Positions 8,137 through 15,359 are shown, counted from the first letter of the stretch. The stretch is DNA of 64,000 nt from JBIQKZ01 sp044464765 (GCA_044464765.1 JBIQKZ010000003.1:186001-250000), one strand, 5' to 3'. Translations and numbers: made by a program. Notes: generated from the letters alone by a model not told the origin.

Positions 8137-8663
8137 ATCACCTCCGGGGAAAATGTTGGTTTCTTGGTTTGGGTTCGCGATGCGTGGGCCGCCCTGTCCG
8201 TTACCAGCATCGCTACTGCTAGTGCCGCCCATGCGTGTGTCGATACGCCGTACAGCGGGCCGGGTGCGGATTTGGTGCCGACTTGCGGGGTCTTGCCCCC
8301 TCCGGTGCGCGGGAAGCGATCCAGCAGCGCCTGGCGAATATTTGCGTCTTTGGCCTTGGCCGTTCCGCAAAGGTGGGTTTTCACATCGCGCCGATAGATA
8401 AGCTGGACAGACTCGGGGTTATGCCAGGCCTGCACAAAGCGCCCTATCCATAGGCAGGTTTCGAATACCTCGCGGCCTACTGGCATGCCGTAGCTGGCAA
8501 TCATTTCGATGGCGAGCTTGTGGGCGTTGATTTCAAAGTGGCCGCGCTGGACGTAGGCGAGCATTTCAGCGTTTGGCATCACGCCACTGGCTGTCACTGC
8601 ATCGCCGTCGAATACGCAATAGCCGGATTGTTCGGTGCCTGGGTCGATTGCGAGTAGCCTCAT
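8133..8663 (-). CDS. RuvC-like Holliday junction resolvase
   Basis: A 176-residue RNase H-fold protein. It opens with LLAIDPGTEQSGY, placing the first catalytic Asp at residue 7; IEMIASYGM supplies Glu 53. The basic segment KAKDANIRQAL is near 103-113 and STHAWAAL near 141. This is the layout of phage RuvC-type resolvases that cleave branched DNA before packaging. It is coupled by 4-base overlaps to genes on both sides. Confidence 0.82.
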   Translation of the reverse strand: MRLLAIDPGTEQSGYCVFDGDAVTASGVMPNAEMLAYVQRGHFEINAHKLAIEMIASYGMPVGREVFETCLWIGRFVQAWHNPESVQLIYRRDVKTHLCGTAKAKDANIRQALLDRFPRTGGGKTPQVGTKSAPGPLYGVSTHAWAALAVAMLVTDRAAHASRTQTKKPTFSPEVI

Positions 8664-8845
8664 GCCGACTCCTTCAACATTTCCAGCGTCTGCGCCCGCT
8701 CATGCTCTGGCAGGCTGGCAAGGTACGCATCCTGTTTTTGGCGGCTTGGGCGGTATAGCTTCACTTTGCGGGCATTGCAGGCGATGCAGCCCTTCTGGCA
8801 GTACGGGGCGTGGGTACAGTTAAATTGCAATTCGCTTGGTGTCAT
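8660..8845 (-). CDS. Small Cys-rich, probably zinc-binding protein
   Basis: A 61-residue protein with four cysteines in C-x5-C-x3-C-x2-C spacing (residues 10-23) and a charged helical tail. It sits between the DnaC-like loader and the resolvase, overlapping both by four bases. The pattern suggests one zinc knuckle. Nucleic-acid binding is plausible but unproven. Confidence 0.6.
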   Translation of the reverse strand: MTPSELQFNCTHAPYCQKGCIACNARKVKLYRPSRQKQDAYLASLPEHERAQTLEMLKESA

Positions 8846-9576
8846 GCGGCCTGCCTCCGATAGCTGGGCCAGTCAAATACAACCATCTTGCCGCCGCCTT
8901 CGCGCAACCTGTCCACCACGCGCTCGCCCAAGTACTCGCTGAGCTTGTCCATCGCCAGATTGCTGATGACGATGGTGGACTTCATGTTTTCGTACCGGCC
9001 ATTGATGATTTCGAAGAGGATTAACTTCTCCGCATCGCTCCCAAACTGGACGCCCACCTCGTCGAGGATTAGCAAGTCAGGCTTGATAAGCGCATCCAGG
9101 GCTTGGCGCTCGGTGGCGTCGCTGTTGCGGTTGTAGGTTTCCTTTACGCTGCGGATGGCCCCGATAACCGACGTAAAAATGCACATGCACTGGCGGTCGA
9201 TAAGCTCGTGAGCGATGCCGACGGCAAGGTGCGTTTTCCCGGCCCCGACGCCGCCGCATAAAATGAGGCTTTGGCCGCTAGTCTTGTCGAAGTCGTTGAC
9301 GTACTGGTTTGCTACGCCTAGCGCCTTGCCCTGCCCCTCGTTTTGCACGATGAAGGTATCCAGGCGGCGATGAGCGAACCGGGGCGGTATGGCGGCTTTT
9401 TTCAGCAAAAACTGGGATTGCGCCGCAAGGCGTTCAGAGTGGGCTTTTTTACCAGCCTCGGACATCTCGTAATCGATTTTCTCCTGTACGCATTTCGGGC
9501 ATTCCGACCATCGCCCGGCGATTAGAGATGACATGTAATTCGGGTGGTAATCGCAACCGCGCTCTCTGGTTTCCAT
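8842..9576 (-). CDS. DnaC-like helicase loader ATPase
   Basis: A AAA+ protein of 245 residues from the ATG at 9574-9576, which has GGGAG 8 bases upstream and lies one base after the stop of the replication gene. An in-frame ATG at 9636 would overlap that gene. Walker A GGVGAGKT is near 108-115 and Walker B LLILDEVG near 168-175. The N-terminus has a Cys-rich part including CPKC. DnaC-type loaders place the host DnaB helicase on the phage origin, working with the O-like protein encoded upstream. Confidence 0.85.
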   Translation of the reverse strand: METRERGCDYHPNYMSSLIAGRWSECPKCVQEKIDYEMSEAGKKAHSERLAAQSQFLLKKAAIPPRFAHRRLDTFIVQNEGQGKALGVANQYVNDFDKTSGQSLILCGGVGAGKTHLAVGIAHELIDRQCMCIFTSVIGAIRSVKETYNRNSDATERQALDALIKPDLLILDEVGVQFGSDAEKLILFEIINGRYENMKSTIVISNLAMDKLSEYLGERVVDRLREGGGKMVVFDWPSYRRQAA

Positions 9577-9577
9577 G

Positions 9578-10351
9578 TCAGAAACTCCCATCCGCGCCAA
9601 CCCCGGCTCGGTAGTCCTGCTTTGCAAAGTTTCCATGTCGTGATGCTCCTGGTTTTTCGTTATTCACCCATCCGGCCTCAAAGCCCTGCCAGCCACGCTC
9701 GACGCATTTGCGCAGCGCGTCGCCCAGCGTCATGCCGGCCCGGCCAGCCTCCCGGCGTATGCCTTCAAGGGCCAGGGGCGTCAGTGGGGATCGTTTCTTT
9801 TTTCGGATAGCCAGAAATTCGTCTGCAACCTGAGCATCAACCTCGTGGGCAACTAGGTCTGAGACTGAGAGCGAAGCGGCCCGCGCAGCGGGTGGGCTTT
9901 TTTGTTTTGTTTTTTGTTCTTCTATCTTCTCTTCTCTTCTCTTCTCTTCTCTAGGTAACGCTGCGCTAACGATTGGAGCGTTACCTTTTGCGTTACCATC
10001 GGCGTTAGTTTTATGGATTGCCACCCTTTTTGCGGTCAAAGCGCGATTTTTCGCTGTCTTTCCGTTGTGTCGGTCGAAGTTCGGCAGCCTTAACCCGCCC
10101 TCATAAACCTCCAGCCAGCCCACAGATTCCATTGCTGCGCACAATCCTCTAACGCCAAGCAAACGATCTAGTAACGCCGCGGTAACGCCAGCAGCGTTAC
10201 CGTCAATGGTCTGCTGATCGAACCACCGCCACATACGGAGCAGCTTGCCGACCGTAAGATCAGGGTCATCCCAGCCCATGGCGACCGTTATAGCTAGCAC
10301 CTCCGGCTTATCGGGAGTGCTGGCATCGAATTTGAGCCATTCTCCAGCCAT
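9578..10351 (-). CDS. Phage replication initiator, O-like
   Basis: A 257-residue protein in the lambda O/P position. The N-terminal third (residues 1-95) looks like a winged-helix replication domain, with GKLLRMWRWFDQQT and LLDRLLGVRG. A highly charged linker (REEKRREEKIEEQ) and a helical C-terminal domain follow. The start ATG at 10349-10351 overlaps the stop of the Rha gene (TAATG). The coding DNA contains repeated GGTAACGC units in both orientations and a pentanucleotide tandem repeat. Origin recognition inside its own gene, as in lambda, is inferred. Confidence 0.72.
   Translation of the reverse strand: MAGEWLKFDASTPDKPEVLAITVAMGWDDPDLTVGKLLRMWRWFDQQTIDGNAAGVTAALLDRLLGVRGLCAAMESVGWLEVYEGGLRLPNFDRHNGKTAKNRALTAKRVAIHKTNADGNAKGNAPIVSAALPREEKRREEKIEEQKTKQKSPPAARAASLSVSDLVAHEVDAQVADEFLAIRKKKRSPLTPLALEGIRREAGRAGMTLGDALRKCVERGWQGFEAGWVNNEKPGASRHGNFAKQDYRAGVGADGSF
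9925..9949. repeat. Pentanucleotide tandem repeat TCTTC x5
   Basis: Five perfect copies of TCTTC on the plus strand, inside the charged linker of the replication gene. A change by one unit would shift the reading frame. Confidence 0.85.
9954..10201. repeat. Iteron-like repeats, candidate replication origin
   Basis: The octamer GGTAACGC or its complement GCGTTACC occurs at 9954-9961, 9978-9985, 9990-9997, 10181-10188 and 10194-10201. Near copies are at 10002-10008, 10149-10156 and 10171-10178. Two clusters lie within the O-like gene, where lambdoid phages place origin iterons. Some of the repetition comes from recurring Gly-Asn-Ala codons. Confidence 0.4.
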
Positions 10352-11085
10352 TACGACACCTCTATTTCGAGAGCATAAGACTCGCGCCAAACATCTGCGT
10401 GATAGGCCTTAACGGTTCCGTAGTTCTGGTCGAACACATCAATGGGCGGCATGTCCATCTGAATGGATGTGCTTTTAAGCAGCCTCCAATTGAATTTGAC
10501 GCCCTGGTACAGCATTTCCATGCGCTTGACGGTGGCGTACTGCTTGGAGCGGTCTAGCTCTACCGAAAGCTTGTTAACTTGCTTGATAGCTTGGCTGGCC
10601 GTATTCATGGCGGTGGCCTCGCGGCGCGATCCGATCTCGGCTTTAGTGGCTACCGCCACATCACGCTCGATGGCAAGGCGCTCAGCCTGTTCTGCTTTGT
10701 CGGCAGCCAGGCGCAATGCTTCAGCAAAGGTGCGTGGCACGGCCACTATTCCGGCTTCCAGTTCCTGCCATCGATCAACTAGGCGCGCCGTGAACTCCGG
10801 CGACAACTGGGCGACCACGATGATGCTGTCTCGCTTTCCTTTTTCGCCGGTGAATTGGTAGACGCTAACGGTTTCCTCGCGCCGTTCCCGTTGCACTTTG
10901 ACTTCCACCAGCGGTGGGAGTGAGATAACCCCTTGATTCGCTAGCCGCTCAATGGTGCGCTTGACGCTGTCATGCCTGGATTCAACAAGCTCGGCAATCT
11001 CCTGGCTGGTCATACTCATGGCGCCGACCGGAACCAAAGGTATTGCGTTTGCGGTCGATGTTGGTACAATTTGCGTCATAGTCAT
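10351..11085 (-). CDS. Rha-family phage regulatory protein
   Basis: A 244-residue protein. Residues about 24-110 match the Rha (pRha) pattern: MTSQEIAELVESRHDSVKRT, then LPPLVEV and YQFTGEKGKRDSIIVVAQLS. The C-terminal part is helical. Rha proteins are phage regulators known from P22-like phages; the mechanism is not settled. The start ATG 11083-11085 has AGGAG 8 bases upstream; the longer frame upstream lacks a ribosome site. It leads directly into the replication genes. Confidence 0.78.
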   Translation of the reverse strand: MTMTQIVPTSTANAIPLVPVGAMSMTSQEIAELVESRHDSVKRTIERLANQGVISLPPLVEVKVQRERREETVSVYQFTGEKGKRDSIIVVAQLSPEFTARLVDRWQELEAGIVAVPRTFAEALRLAADKAEQAERLAIERDVAVATKAEIGSRREATAMNTASQAIKQVNKLSVELDRSKQYATVKRMEMLYQGVKFNWRLLKSTSIQMDMPPIDVFDQNYGTVKAYHADVWRESYALEIEVS

Positions 11086-11096
11086 TTGCACGTCTC

Positions 11097-11540
11097 CTAA
11101 AGTGAGTGCGATTGAAGGCCCGGAACGCTGGCAGGCGTTGCCGGGTTTTGTTTTGTATTGATCTTGGCTGCGCGGGCCGGCTCCCAACGGGCCAGCGCAT
11201 CAAAGAACACCGCCCGTTTTTCTTCGCGGGTTGCGGTCGCTCCAAAGTCAAGCCAGTAGTGGCAGGCTGCACAGCCGGGCACGCTATAGCGATCAGCCGC
11301 CTTCAGGCCAAGCCCTTTTCCTGTATCCGCCCAGTTGCCATGGCAATCAACGACAGTCGGGTCGCGCGGGTCGCGCGCGCATAGGCCCGGCACACGTAGG
11401 TAACATGGCTCACCTCGACAGGCGTCCAACAATTTTCGGTCGTGGTGGCCGACGATCTTGTGCTTGCGCGATGATCTACGCGTCATGGGACTGCGCTTGA
11501 GCGGCTGGCCGGGGCTTTTGAAAGTGCTGTTCCAGGTCAT
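11097..11540 (-). CDS. DUF1364-type phage nuclease-like protein
   Basis: A 147-residue protein with CRGEPCYLRVPGLC near 42-55 and the later CxxC motif GCAACHYWLD, a Cys/His arrangement of the DUF1364 family that looks like a degenerate HNH zinc fold. Lambdoid phages carry such genes in the nin region. The start ATG 11538-11540 follows GGAGGGCAGGGC and overlaps the upstream stop. A nuclease role is inferred from the fold pattern. Confidence 0.7.
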   Translation of the reverse strand: MTWNSTFKSPGQPLKRSPMTRRSSRKHKIVGHHDRKLLDACRGEPCYLRVPGLCARDPRDPTVVDCHGNWADTGKGLGLKAADRYSVPGCAACHYWLDFGATATREEKRAVFFDALARWEPARAAKINTKQNPATPASVPGLQSHSL

Positions 11541-11941
11541 GCCCTGCCCTCCTTCCATTCAATGAAAGGCTTGCGGTACGACTCGTGGAAGATCGCCGCG
11601 GCCTCTGGGTTGTGATCCAGTTCCGCCCTAGACTCGATCTGGCAAGCGAAACGGATATCAGCCGCTGCTTCACCAGGGCTTTCGTAATTGCCGTATTTCA
11701 GAAACTCCGGGTTCTGGCATAGCTGCCCTGCTAACCGCGCCAACTCGCCGCCCTTGGGCTTTTCTTCCGGCTGGCGGCGCTCGAAGTCAGCCACGAGCGG
11801 AGCGATGGCGACCGGCATGTCGATACTCTTGAACAGCGCAAGAAATTGATCCTTGCAGACTGGGTCTATATCTATCTGTACGCGGATCGTGCCGTCAGCC
11901 ATTTCCTTCATCGCGCGTCGGGTTCCGGATATGGCCTGCAT
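11537..11941 (-). CDS. Phage early protein, unknown function
   Basis: A 134-residue protein. I place the start at the ATG of 11939-11941, which overlaps the YdaT-like stop as TGATG and has GGAG upstream; two other in-frame ATGs are possible. It has a beta-rich N-terminal part (IRVQIDIDPV) and helical Glu-rich segments. I do not recognise a family. Confidence 0.6.
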   Translation of the reverse strand: MQAISGTRRAMKEMADGTIRVQIDIDPVCKDQFLALFKSIDMPVAIAPLVADFERRQPEEKPKGGELARLAGQLCQNPEFLKYGNYESPGEAAADIRFACQIESRAELDHNPEAAAIFHESYRKPFIEWKEGRA

Positions 11942-12537
11942 CACGCCACGCTCCGCAGCCTTCCACGCCGGGAAATTTCGCATTCAACGCTCTTAACGAA
12001 GTCAGCAACCGCTTGCTTGGCCTCAATGCCTTCCGTATGTGCACGGCGAAGCACGTCATCGCTGCTGCACCGGGTCAAGTCGTAGGCAGCCTTGTTGACC
12101 TCGGGCAACTCTTTCAGCATCGTGATGACATGCTCGCTCGGGTCGAACTCGCTATTGCTCGGCTGACCGGCTACGTGCGCAACTAGACCACAAGGCGCAA
12201 GGATTTCGTTAGCCAGCTGTACGCGCAGATCAATCGGCAGCGCAGCGAGAACGGACGGCAAGAAGTTGGCCGGCATGTTGCCCCGGCCATCCTCGTTATC
12301 CAGCCAGCGGTAGACCTTTTGCATGTTGATGCGCTGGCAGTGGGTCAAATCGCGGCCACGGCGCTCTTCCTCGAAAACAATCTCAGTGGAACGCTCCGCG
12401 TCGATGGCTTTATGAGCATCGACCACATTCGCAATAACAGCCGATTGACTCCAGCCGTGCATCTTTCGCCAGCCATCGAGCATGTCTTTGATGAAGGCGG
12501 TTACGGCCTTGCGTGGAATTTGAGAAACAGTGCTCAT
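11941..12537 (-). CDS. YdaT-like (CII-analogue) phage regulator
   Basis: A 198-residue protein. The middle section (INMQKVYRWLDN, then LPSVLAALPIDLRVQLAN at about 90-107) resembles the YdaT family, which pairs with YdaS in Rac-type prophages and acts like lambda CII at the lysis-lysogeny decision. The N-terminus has a helical WSQSAVIANVVDAHKAI segment. The YdaS/Cro-like gene lies upstream on the same strand, which supports the pairing. Ribosome site AAAGG before the ATG at 12537. Family by resemblance only. Confidence 0.55.
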   Translation of the reverse strand: MSTVSQIPRKAVTAFIKDMLDGWRKMHGWSQSAVIANVVDAHKAIDAERSTEIVFEEERRGRDLTHCQRINMQKVYRWLDNEDGRGNMPANFLPSVLAALPIDLRVQLANEILAPCGLVAHVAGQPSNSEFDPSEHVITMLKELPEVNKAAYDLTRCSSDDVLRRAHTEGIEAKQAVADFVKSVECEISRRGRLRSVA

Positions 12538-12570
12538 GACTTACCTTTCCTTCACGCCTACAGTGGCCCC

Positions 12571-12798
12571 ATGGACAACATGAACCATCGGAAAATACGA
12601 ATACCCGACGCCCTGCCCCTGGACGAAAATCCGGACATGAGCGAAGAATTGTGTGATTGGCTGTTTGAACGAGCCGCGAACCTGGCCTACAAGGCGTTTG
12701 ATGACGTGACCGACGATCATGTGGAAGCGGTCTACCATCGGCTTGTGCTCAACCATCAATGGGGAGCGGCAGACGCTGGGGCCGTGACGGTGCATTGA
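12571..12798 (+). CDS. Small acidic phage protein
   Basis: A 75-residue acidic protein with a helical middle (MSEELCDWLFERAANLAYKA) that looks genuinely protein-like. It is read rightward, against the surrounding early operon. The ribosome site is poor, and a second ATG lies nine bases downstream. With the next gene it could form a small inserted two-gene cassette. Confidence 0.42.
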   Translation: MDNMNHRKIRIPDALPLDENPDMSEELCDWLFERAANLAYKAFDDVTDDHVEAVYHRLVLNHQWGAADAGAVTVH

Positions 12799-12886
12799 CA
12801 TGGGGTCAATGCGTATAGGGGCGGTCAATCCAGTTCGGTTACGCTCGGAGATTCCAGTAACCAAACATTTCCGAAAAGGATTAACC

Positions 12887-13114
12887 ATGAGCCAAAAATT
12901 CGACCCCATTTCACTTCCCCCTGGGAGCCAAATAAATTACAGCCTCGATTTCGACGTCAGAAAGAAGTTCACCGTCAGATTCGCCGACGGCAGCGAGGTC
13001 ACTATGGCGCTTGACCCCGGCAGCATTCTGTCCGTCAGGGCCATGCAGGACGTCACCCTTAACATCGGTGACGATGATCTTGGTGATCTCTCCCCGGATC
13101 GCGTACTTAATTAG
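12887..13114 (+). CDS. Small beta-rich phage protein
   Basis: A 75-residue protein with alternating hydrophobic/polar strands (KKFTVRFADGSEVTMAL) and an acidic C-terminus. The start ATG at 12887 has AAAGGA at good distance. It is on the opposite strand from the flanking early genes. An antisense frame (12911-13159) with its own ribosome site also stays open here; only one of the two is likely to be expressed, and I favour this one on residue pattern. Confidence 0.45.
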   Translation: MSQKFDPISLPPGSQINYSLDFDVRKKFTVRFADGSEVTMALDPGSILSVRAMQDVTLNIGDDDLGDLSPDRVLN

Positions 13115-13162
13115 CTTGATGGGCCGGGCTGTGTTATTGATGACTGATAGCGATGGCATGGC

Positions 13163-13345
13163 TTACAGCCCTCCCTTGACAGCGCGACTGAAAGGCCCAT
13201 TACGCCGGGCGTCGTTGAGCATGATTTCAATCACCTCGTGCTCGAAGTCTTTATTGACAAAGCCCAAGGTAATGCGATCCCCCGCATGGGCGCGGAGCGC
13301 TGGCCGGATCAACCACAGAACAAAGCGGGCATATAGGTTACGCAT
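13163..13345 (-). CDS. Small phage early protein
   Basis: A 60-residue basic protein with a hydrophobic N-terminal section (YARFVLWLIRPAL) and a helical end. The very good ribosome site AGAGGTGAACC lies before ATG 13345, and the start overlaps the upstream stop. The junction is one copy of a repeated 19-base element. Function unknown. Confidence 0.6.
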   Translation of the reverse strand: MRNLYARFVLWLIRPALRAHAGDRITLGFVNKDFEHEVIEIMLNDARRNGPFSRAVKGGL

Positions 13346-13595
13346 GGTTCACCTCTTGGGAGACGCGCAAAGATTCGATGGCTTCATCGGGCAGGCGCGA
13401 GTAAATGGAGTCATGGACAAACTGAGCAAGCGCTTGCATGTCGTCCCTGGATGGCTTGCCGGACATCATCGAAGCGCCGTAGAGCCGATCAAAGTTCTGC
13501 ACAAGTTCTGGGGTTTCTATGGAGACGCGAAGGCAGGCAAGGAAAGCCGAATCAAGGTATGCCGCAGGCAAGGGAAGCCGAGGACTACTAAGCAT
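13338..13595 (-). CDS. Phage early protein, unknown function
   Basis: An 85-residue protein with a hydrophobic N-terminus and a helical middle. It ends in QEVNHA, the same six residues as the upstream Cro-like protein, because both gene ends overlap the same repeated junction sequence. The start at 13595 has AGAAGTGAACC. No family recognised. Confidence 0.6.
   Translation of the reverse strand: MLSSPRLPLPAAYLDSAFLACLRVSIETPELVQNFDRLYGASMMSGKPSRDDMQALAQFVHDSIYSRLPDEAIESLRVSQEVNHA
13342..13360. repeat. Repeated gene-junction element, copy 1
   Basis: A 19-base stretch (plus strand GCATGGTTCACCTCTTGGG) that differs at one base from 13592-13610. In both copies it holds the end of one gene, the ribosome site and the start of the next. 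Confidence 0.75.
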
Positions 13596-13806
13596 GGTTC
13601 ACTTCTTGGGGGTTGGGTTTGGTGGAGCGCCTTGCTTTGCTAAGCGCATCACGCATGAAGATGTGCGGGAAATCGACTTTTACGGCAGCCGGAATGCCTC
13701 GCGTCATCCAGTTGGTGACCCGCTGCTGTCCGTGCTTTTCGTACCCGAGCAGCTTCGCAACCTTCGCCGGGCCGCCCAATTTGAGGATGAGTTCTTTGTC
13801 TTTCAT
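13588..13806 (-). CDS. YdaS/Cro-like repressor
   Basis: A 72-residue helix-turn-helix protein: the N-terminal LGGPAKVAKLLGYEKHGQQR (about residues 9-28) matches YdaS/Cro-type domains. It would bind the double operator upstream and counter CI. I place the start at ATG 13804-13806: the promoter -10 box ends at 13813, so transcription should begin at or next to this A, giving a nearly leaderless message. Two in-frame codons further up (13812, 13821) would lie inside the promoter. Confidence 0.72.
   Translation of the reverse strand: MKDKELILKLGGPAKVAKLLGYEKHGQQRVTNWMTRGIPAAVKVDFPHIFMRDALSKARRSTKPNPQEVNHA
13592..13610. repeat. Repeated gene-junction element, copy 2
   Basis: The partner of 13342-13360, 18 of 19 bases identical. 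It makes two consecutive proteins end in the same residues. Confidence 0.75.
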
Positions 13807-13812
13807 AACCAT

Positions 13813-13841
13813 ATTAAACACTGTGTTGATTATTTAGTCAA
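13813..13841 (-). promoter_or_regulatory. PR-like early promoter
   Basis: The minus strand has TTGACT (13836-13841), a 17-base spacer and TTTAAT (13813-13818). It drives the Cro/YdaS-led operon. Both operator half-units overlap it. Confidence 0.75.
13814..13829. promoter_or_regulatory. Immunity operator, unit 1 (OR)
   Basis: TTAAACACTGTGTTGA, near-palindromic around AACACTGTGTT. Its inverted partner begins 8 bases later, and the same pair recurs near 16.35 kb. Confidence 0.75.
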
Positions 13842-13854
13842 CACTGTGTTTAAC
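13826..13854 (+). promoter_or_regulatory. PRM-like repressor promoter
   Basis: TTGATT (13826-13831), a 17-base spacer, and TTTAAC (13849-13854), pointing at the CI-like gene whose ATG is at 13887. It overlaps the opposite PR promoter almost completely. Confidence 0.6.
13838..13853. promoter_or_regulatory. Immunity operator, unit 2 (OR)
   Basis: TCAACACTGTGTTTAA, the exact inverted copy of unit 1 apart from the central base, with an 8-base gap between units (24 bp centre to centre). Confidence 0.75.
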
Positions 13855-13886
13855 AGCGATCTACACAAATTGTTTATGCTTACGCG

Positions 13887-14240
13887 ATGAAAGAAACGGT
13901 GTTCGCACGGATGATGAGGTGGGCTAAAGCCAAGGGCTGGAATCAGTCCAAGGTGGCCAATGAGCTTGGGCTGCCCGCCGCGCAGAACGTCTCCAACTGG
14001 AAAACACGGGGTGTGCCTCCTGAATGGCATGCCCCGATAGCAAGGCTGTTCGGGCGATCCGTCGATGAGCTGATTGGCACAACCGAAGAGAGTTCAGCGG
14101 CTACTGTCCGCAAGTGGCCCTTCCCGAAAATCGACGAAGCTAAGGTCTACGCCATGCAAGGCGATGATGCTGTGGCTCTCGAAAGAGCCTTTATAGTGGC
14201 CGCTGGCAATGTGGGCCTAGACATCAAAAAAACACCTTAG
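13887..14240 (+). CDS. CI-like repressor without autoprotease domain
   Basis: A 117-residue protein. Residues about 5-50 form a helix-turn-helix (WNQSKVANELGLPAAQNVSN), and a linker leads to a short helical end (KVYAMQGDDAVALERAF). A typical CI adds a S24/LexA-type protease domain with a Ser-Lys dyad; none is present, and I see no remnant after the stop. RecA-driven self-cleavage is therefore not expected. The ribosome site is weak. It is expressed rightward from the PRM-like promoter and faces the Cro/YdaS gene across the operators. Confidence 0.75.
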   Translation: MKETVFARMMRWAKAKGWNQSKVANELGLPAAQNVSNWKTRGVPPEWHAPIARLFGRSVDELIGTTEESSAATVRKWPFPKIDEAKVYAMQGDDAVALERAFIVAAGNVGLDIKKTP

Positions 14241-14322
14241 TCGTGCTGTGTTATCGGTCTGAAACAGTACGATCACCAAGTAACGAAAGTTTAGATTGAT
14301 GTAGTTTTGTAAGGCAGTAGAA

Positions 14323-14421
14323 ATGATGTTTTTCAGTACCAGCGCAGCGGCCAAAGCGTTTATTGCTGCGGGCTTGGCGATTTTGGGTGTGGTGTGTTGG
14401 GATGCGTTTCGGCGCAAGTGA
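14323..14421 (+). CDS. Tiny single-pass membrane peptide
   Basis: A 32-residue peptide with one hydrophobic span (KAFIAAGLAILGVVCWDAF, about residues 11-29) and a basic tail. The ATG at 14323 (a second follows at once) has AAGG about 10 bases upstream. It lies between the repressor and the DUF3800 gene on the same strand, so it is probably expressed in the lysogen. A role with the DUF3800 protein is speculative. Confidence 0.45.
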   Translation: MMFFSTSAAAKAFIAAGLAILGVVCWDAFRRK

Positions 14422-14447
14422 TTCTGTTTGATGTGGGGATGTGAGCA

Positions 14448-15269
14448 GTGAAGTGCGCCGACAATATGAAGAAAAAACCAGATTACAGGGTGTACATTGA
14501 CGAGGCCGGAGATGAGGGATTTAAGTTCCTGCCCGACGAGAAAGGGAGCTCTCGCTGGTTTGTATTGAGCGCAACCGTTGTGCGCGCCCATAATGACCAT
14601 CTTCTGATCCAGGCCGCGAAGGAAGCAAGAAAGGTTCTTCAGAAGCCGGAAAAGCATACCCTCCACTTTAGGCATCTAAAGCATGAGCAGCGGATCCCGT
14701 TAGCGCGCATCATTAGCACTCTCCCGATTCGCACCATCAACATTTTGGTTCACAAGCCAACCATCCCAGATCCAGAGCACTTTCAAAGAAAGCCCTACGA
14801 GCTTTACCGTTATTGCTGCCGTCTGCTAATGGAGAGAATCAGCTGGCTATGCAGAGATGGCAGGCCGCCAGACCAAGAGTCTTATATGGCAGAATTGATA
14901 TTCTCAAATCGCTCTGCAATGTCCTACGAAGACCTCACCGGTTATTTAGCGAAGCTAATGGGCGTCGGCGGCAGCGGATACAATGGCATCCAGATTGACT
15001 GGGGTGCCATCGACCTAGGCATGGTGCGCGCCGTAAACCATGACCAAATGGCCGGACTCCAGATTGCAGACGCGGTTGCCAGCGGTGTATTTTATGCTGT
15101 CCACCGGAGCATTTACGGGGAAACCGAGGGCAGATATTTGAGTCTGATGCGCGGGAAGCTTTATCGCCATCGAGGCCGAGTTAACGGCTATGGAATGAAA
15201 GTTTGGTGCGATGATAAAGCAGAAACAGAAAGGGTCTTGGCGGCGTGTGCCAACCAAGGCCCGAAATAG
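14448..15269 (+). CDS. DUF3800 protein, lysogeny-region accessory gene
   Basis: A 273-residue protein from GTG 14448; an ATG at 14466 is the alternative. It carries the DUF3800 hallmarks YRVYIDEAGDEGF near 13-25 and MAGLQIADAVASG near 202-214, read as an RNase H-like acidic core. The biochemical role of this family is not established. Its place behind the repressor, ahead of a terminator and between the two operators suggests expression in the prophage state, as for immunity or exclusion genes. Base composition is less GC-rich than the chromosome. Confidence 0.75.
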   Translation: MKCADNMKKKPDYRVYIDEAGDEGFKFLPDEKGSSRWFVLSATVVRAHNDHLLIQAAKEARKVLQKPEKHTLHFRHLKHEQRIPLARIISTLPIRTINILVHKPTIPDPEHFQRKPYELYRYCCRLLMERISWLCRDGRPPDQESYMAELIFSNRSAMSYEDLTGYLAKLMGVGGSGYNGIQIDWGAIDLGMVRAVNHDQMAGLQIADAVASGVFYAVHRSIYGETEGRYLSLMRGKLYRHRGRVNGYGMKVWCDDKAETERVLAACANQGPK

Positions 15270-15328
15270 ATTGTAGGCCCCTGGTTCGAGGATCCCACCC
15301 AATAAGGGCTGCCGTCTTTCGACGACCT

Positions 15329-15359
15329 CTACAAGTCCAGCGCTTGCCTACACTTGTAG
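15329..15359. repeat. 8-bp inverted repeat
   Basis: CTACAAGT (15329-15336) and ACTTGTAG (15352-15359) form an inverted repeat with a 15-base loop. It could be an RNA hairpin after the DUF3800 gene or a binding site. Confidence 0.4.

Noticed and set aside
12911..13159. Leftward 82-codon frame with a GGAGG ribosome site
   Set aside because: It is fully antisense, in codon register, to a more protein-like rightward gene. Kept as an alternative only.
15270..15300. GGTTCGAGGATCC, T-loop-like sequence
   Set aside because: No matching acceptor, anticodon or D arm can be built around it.
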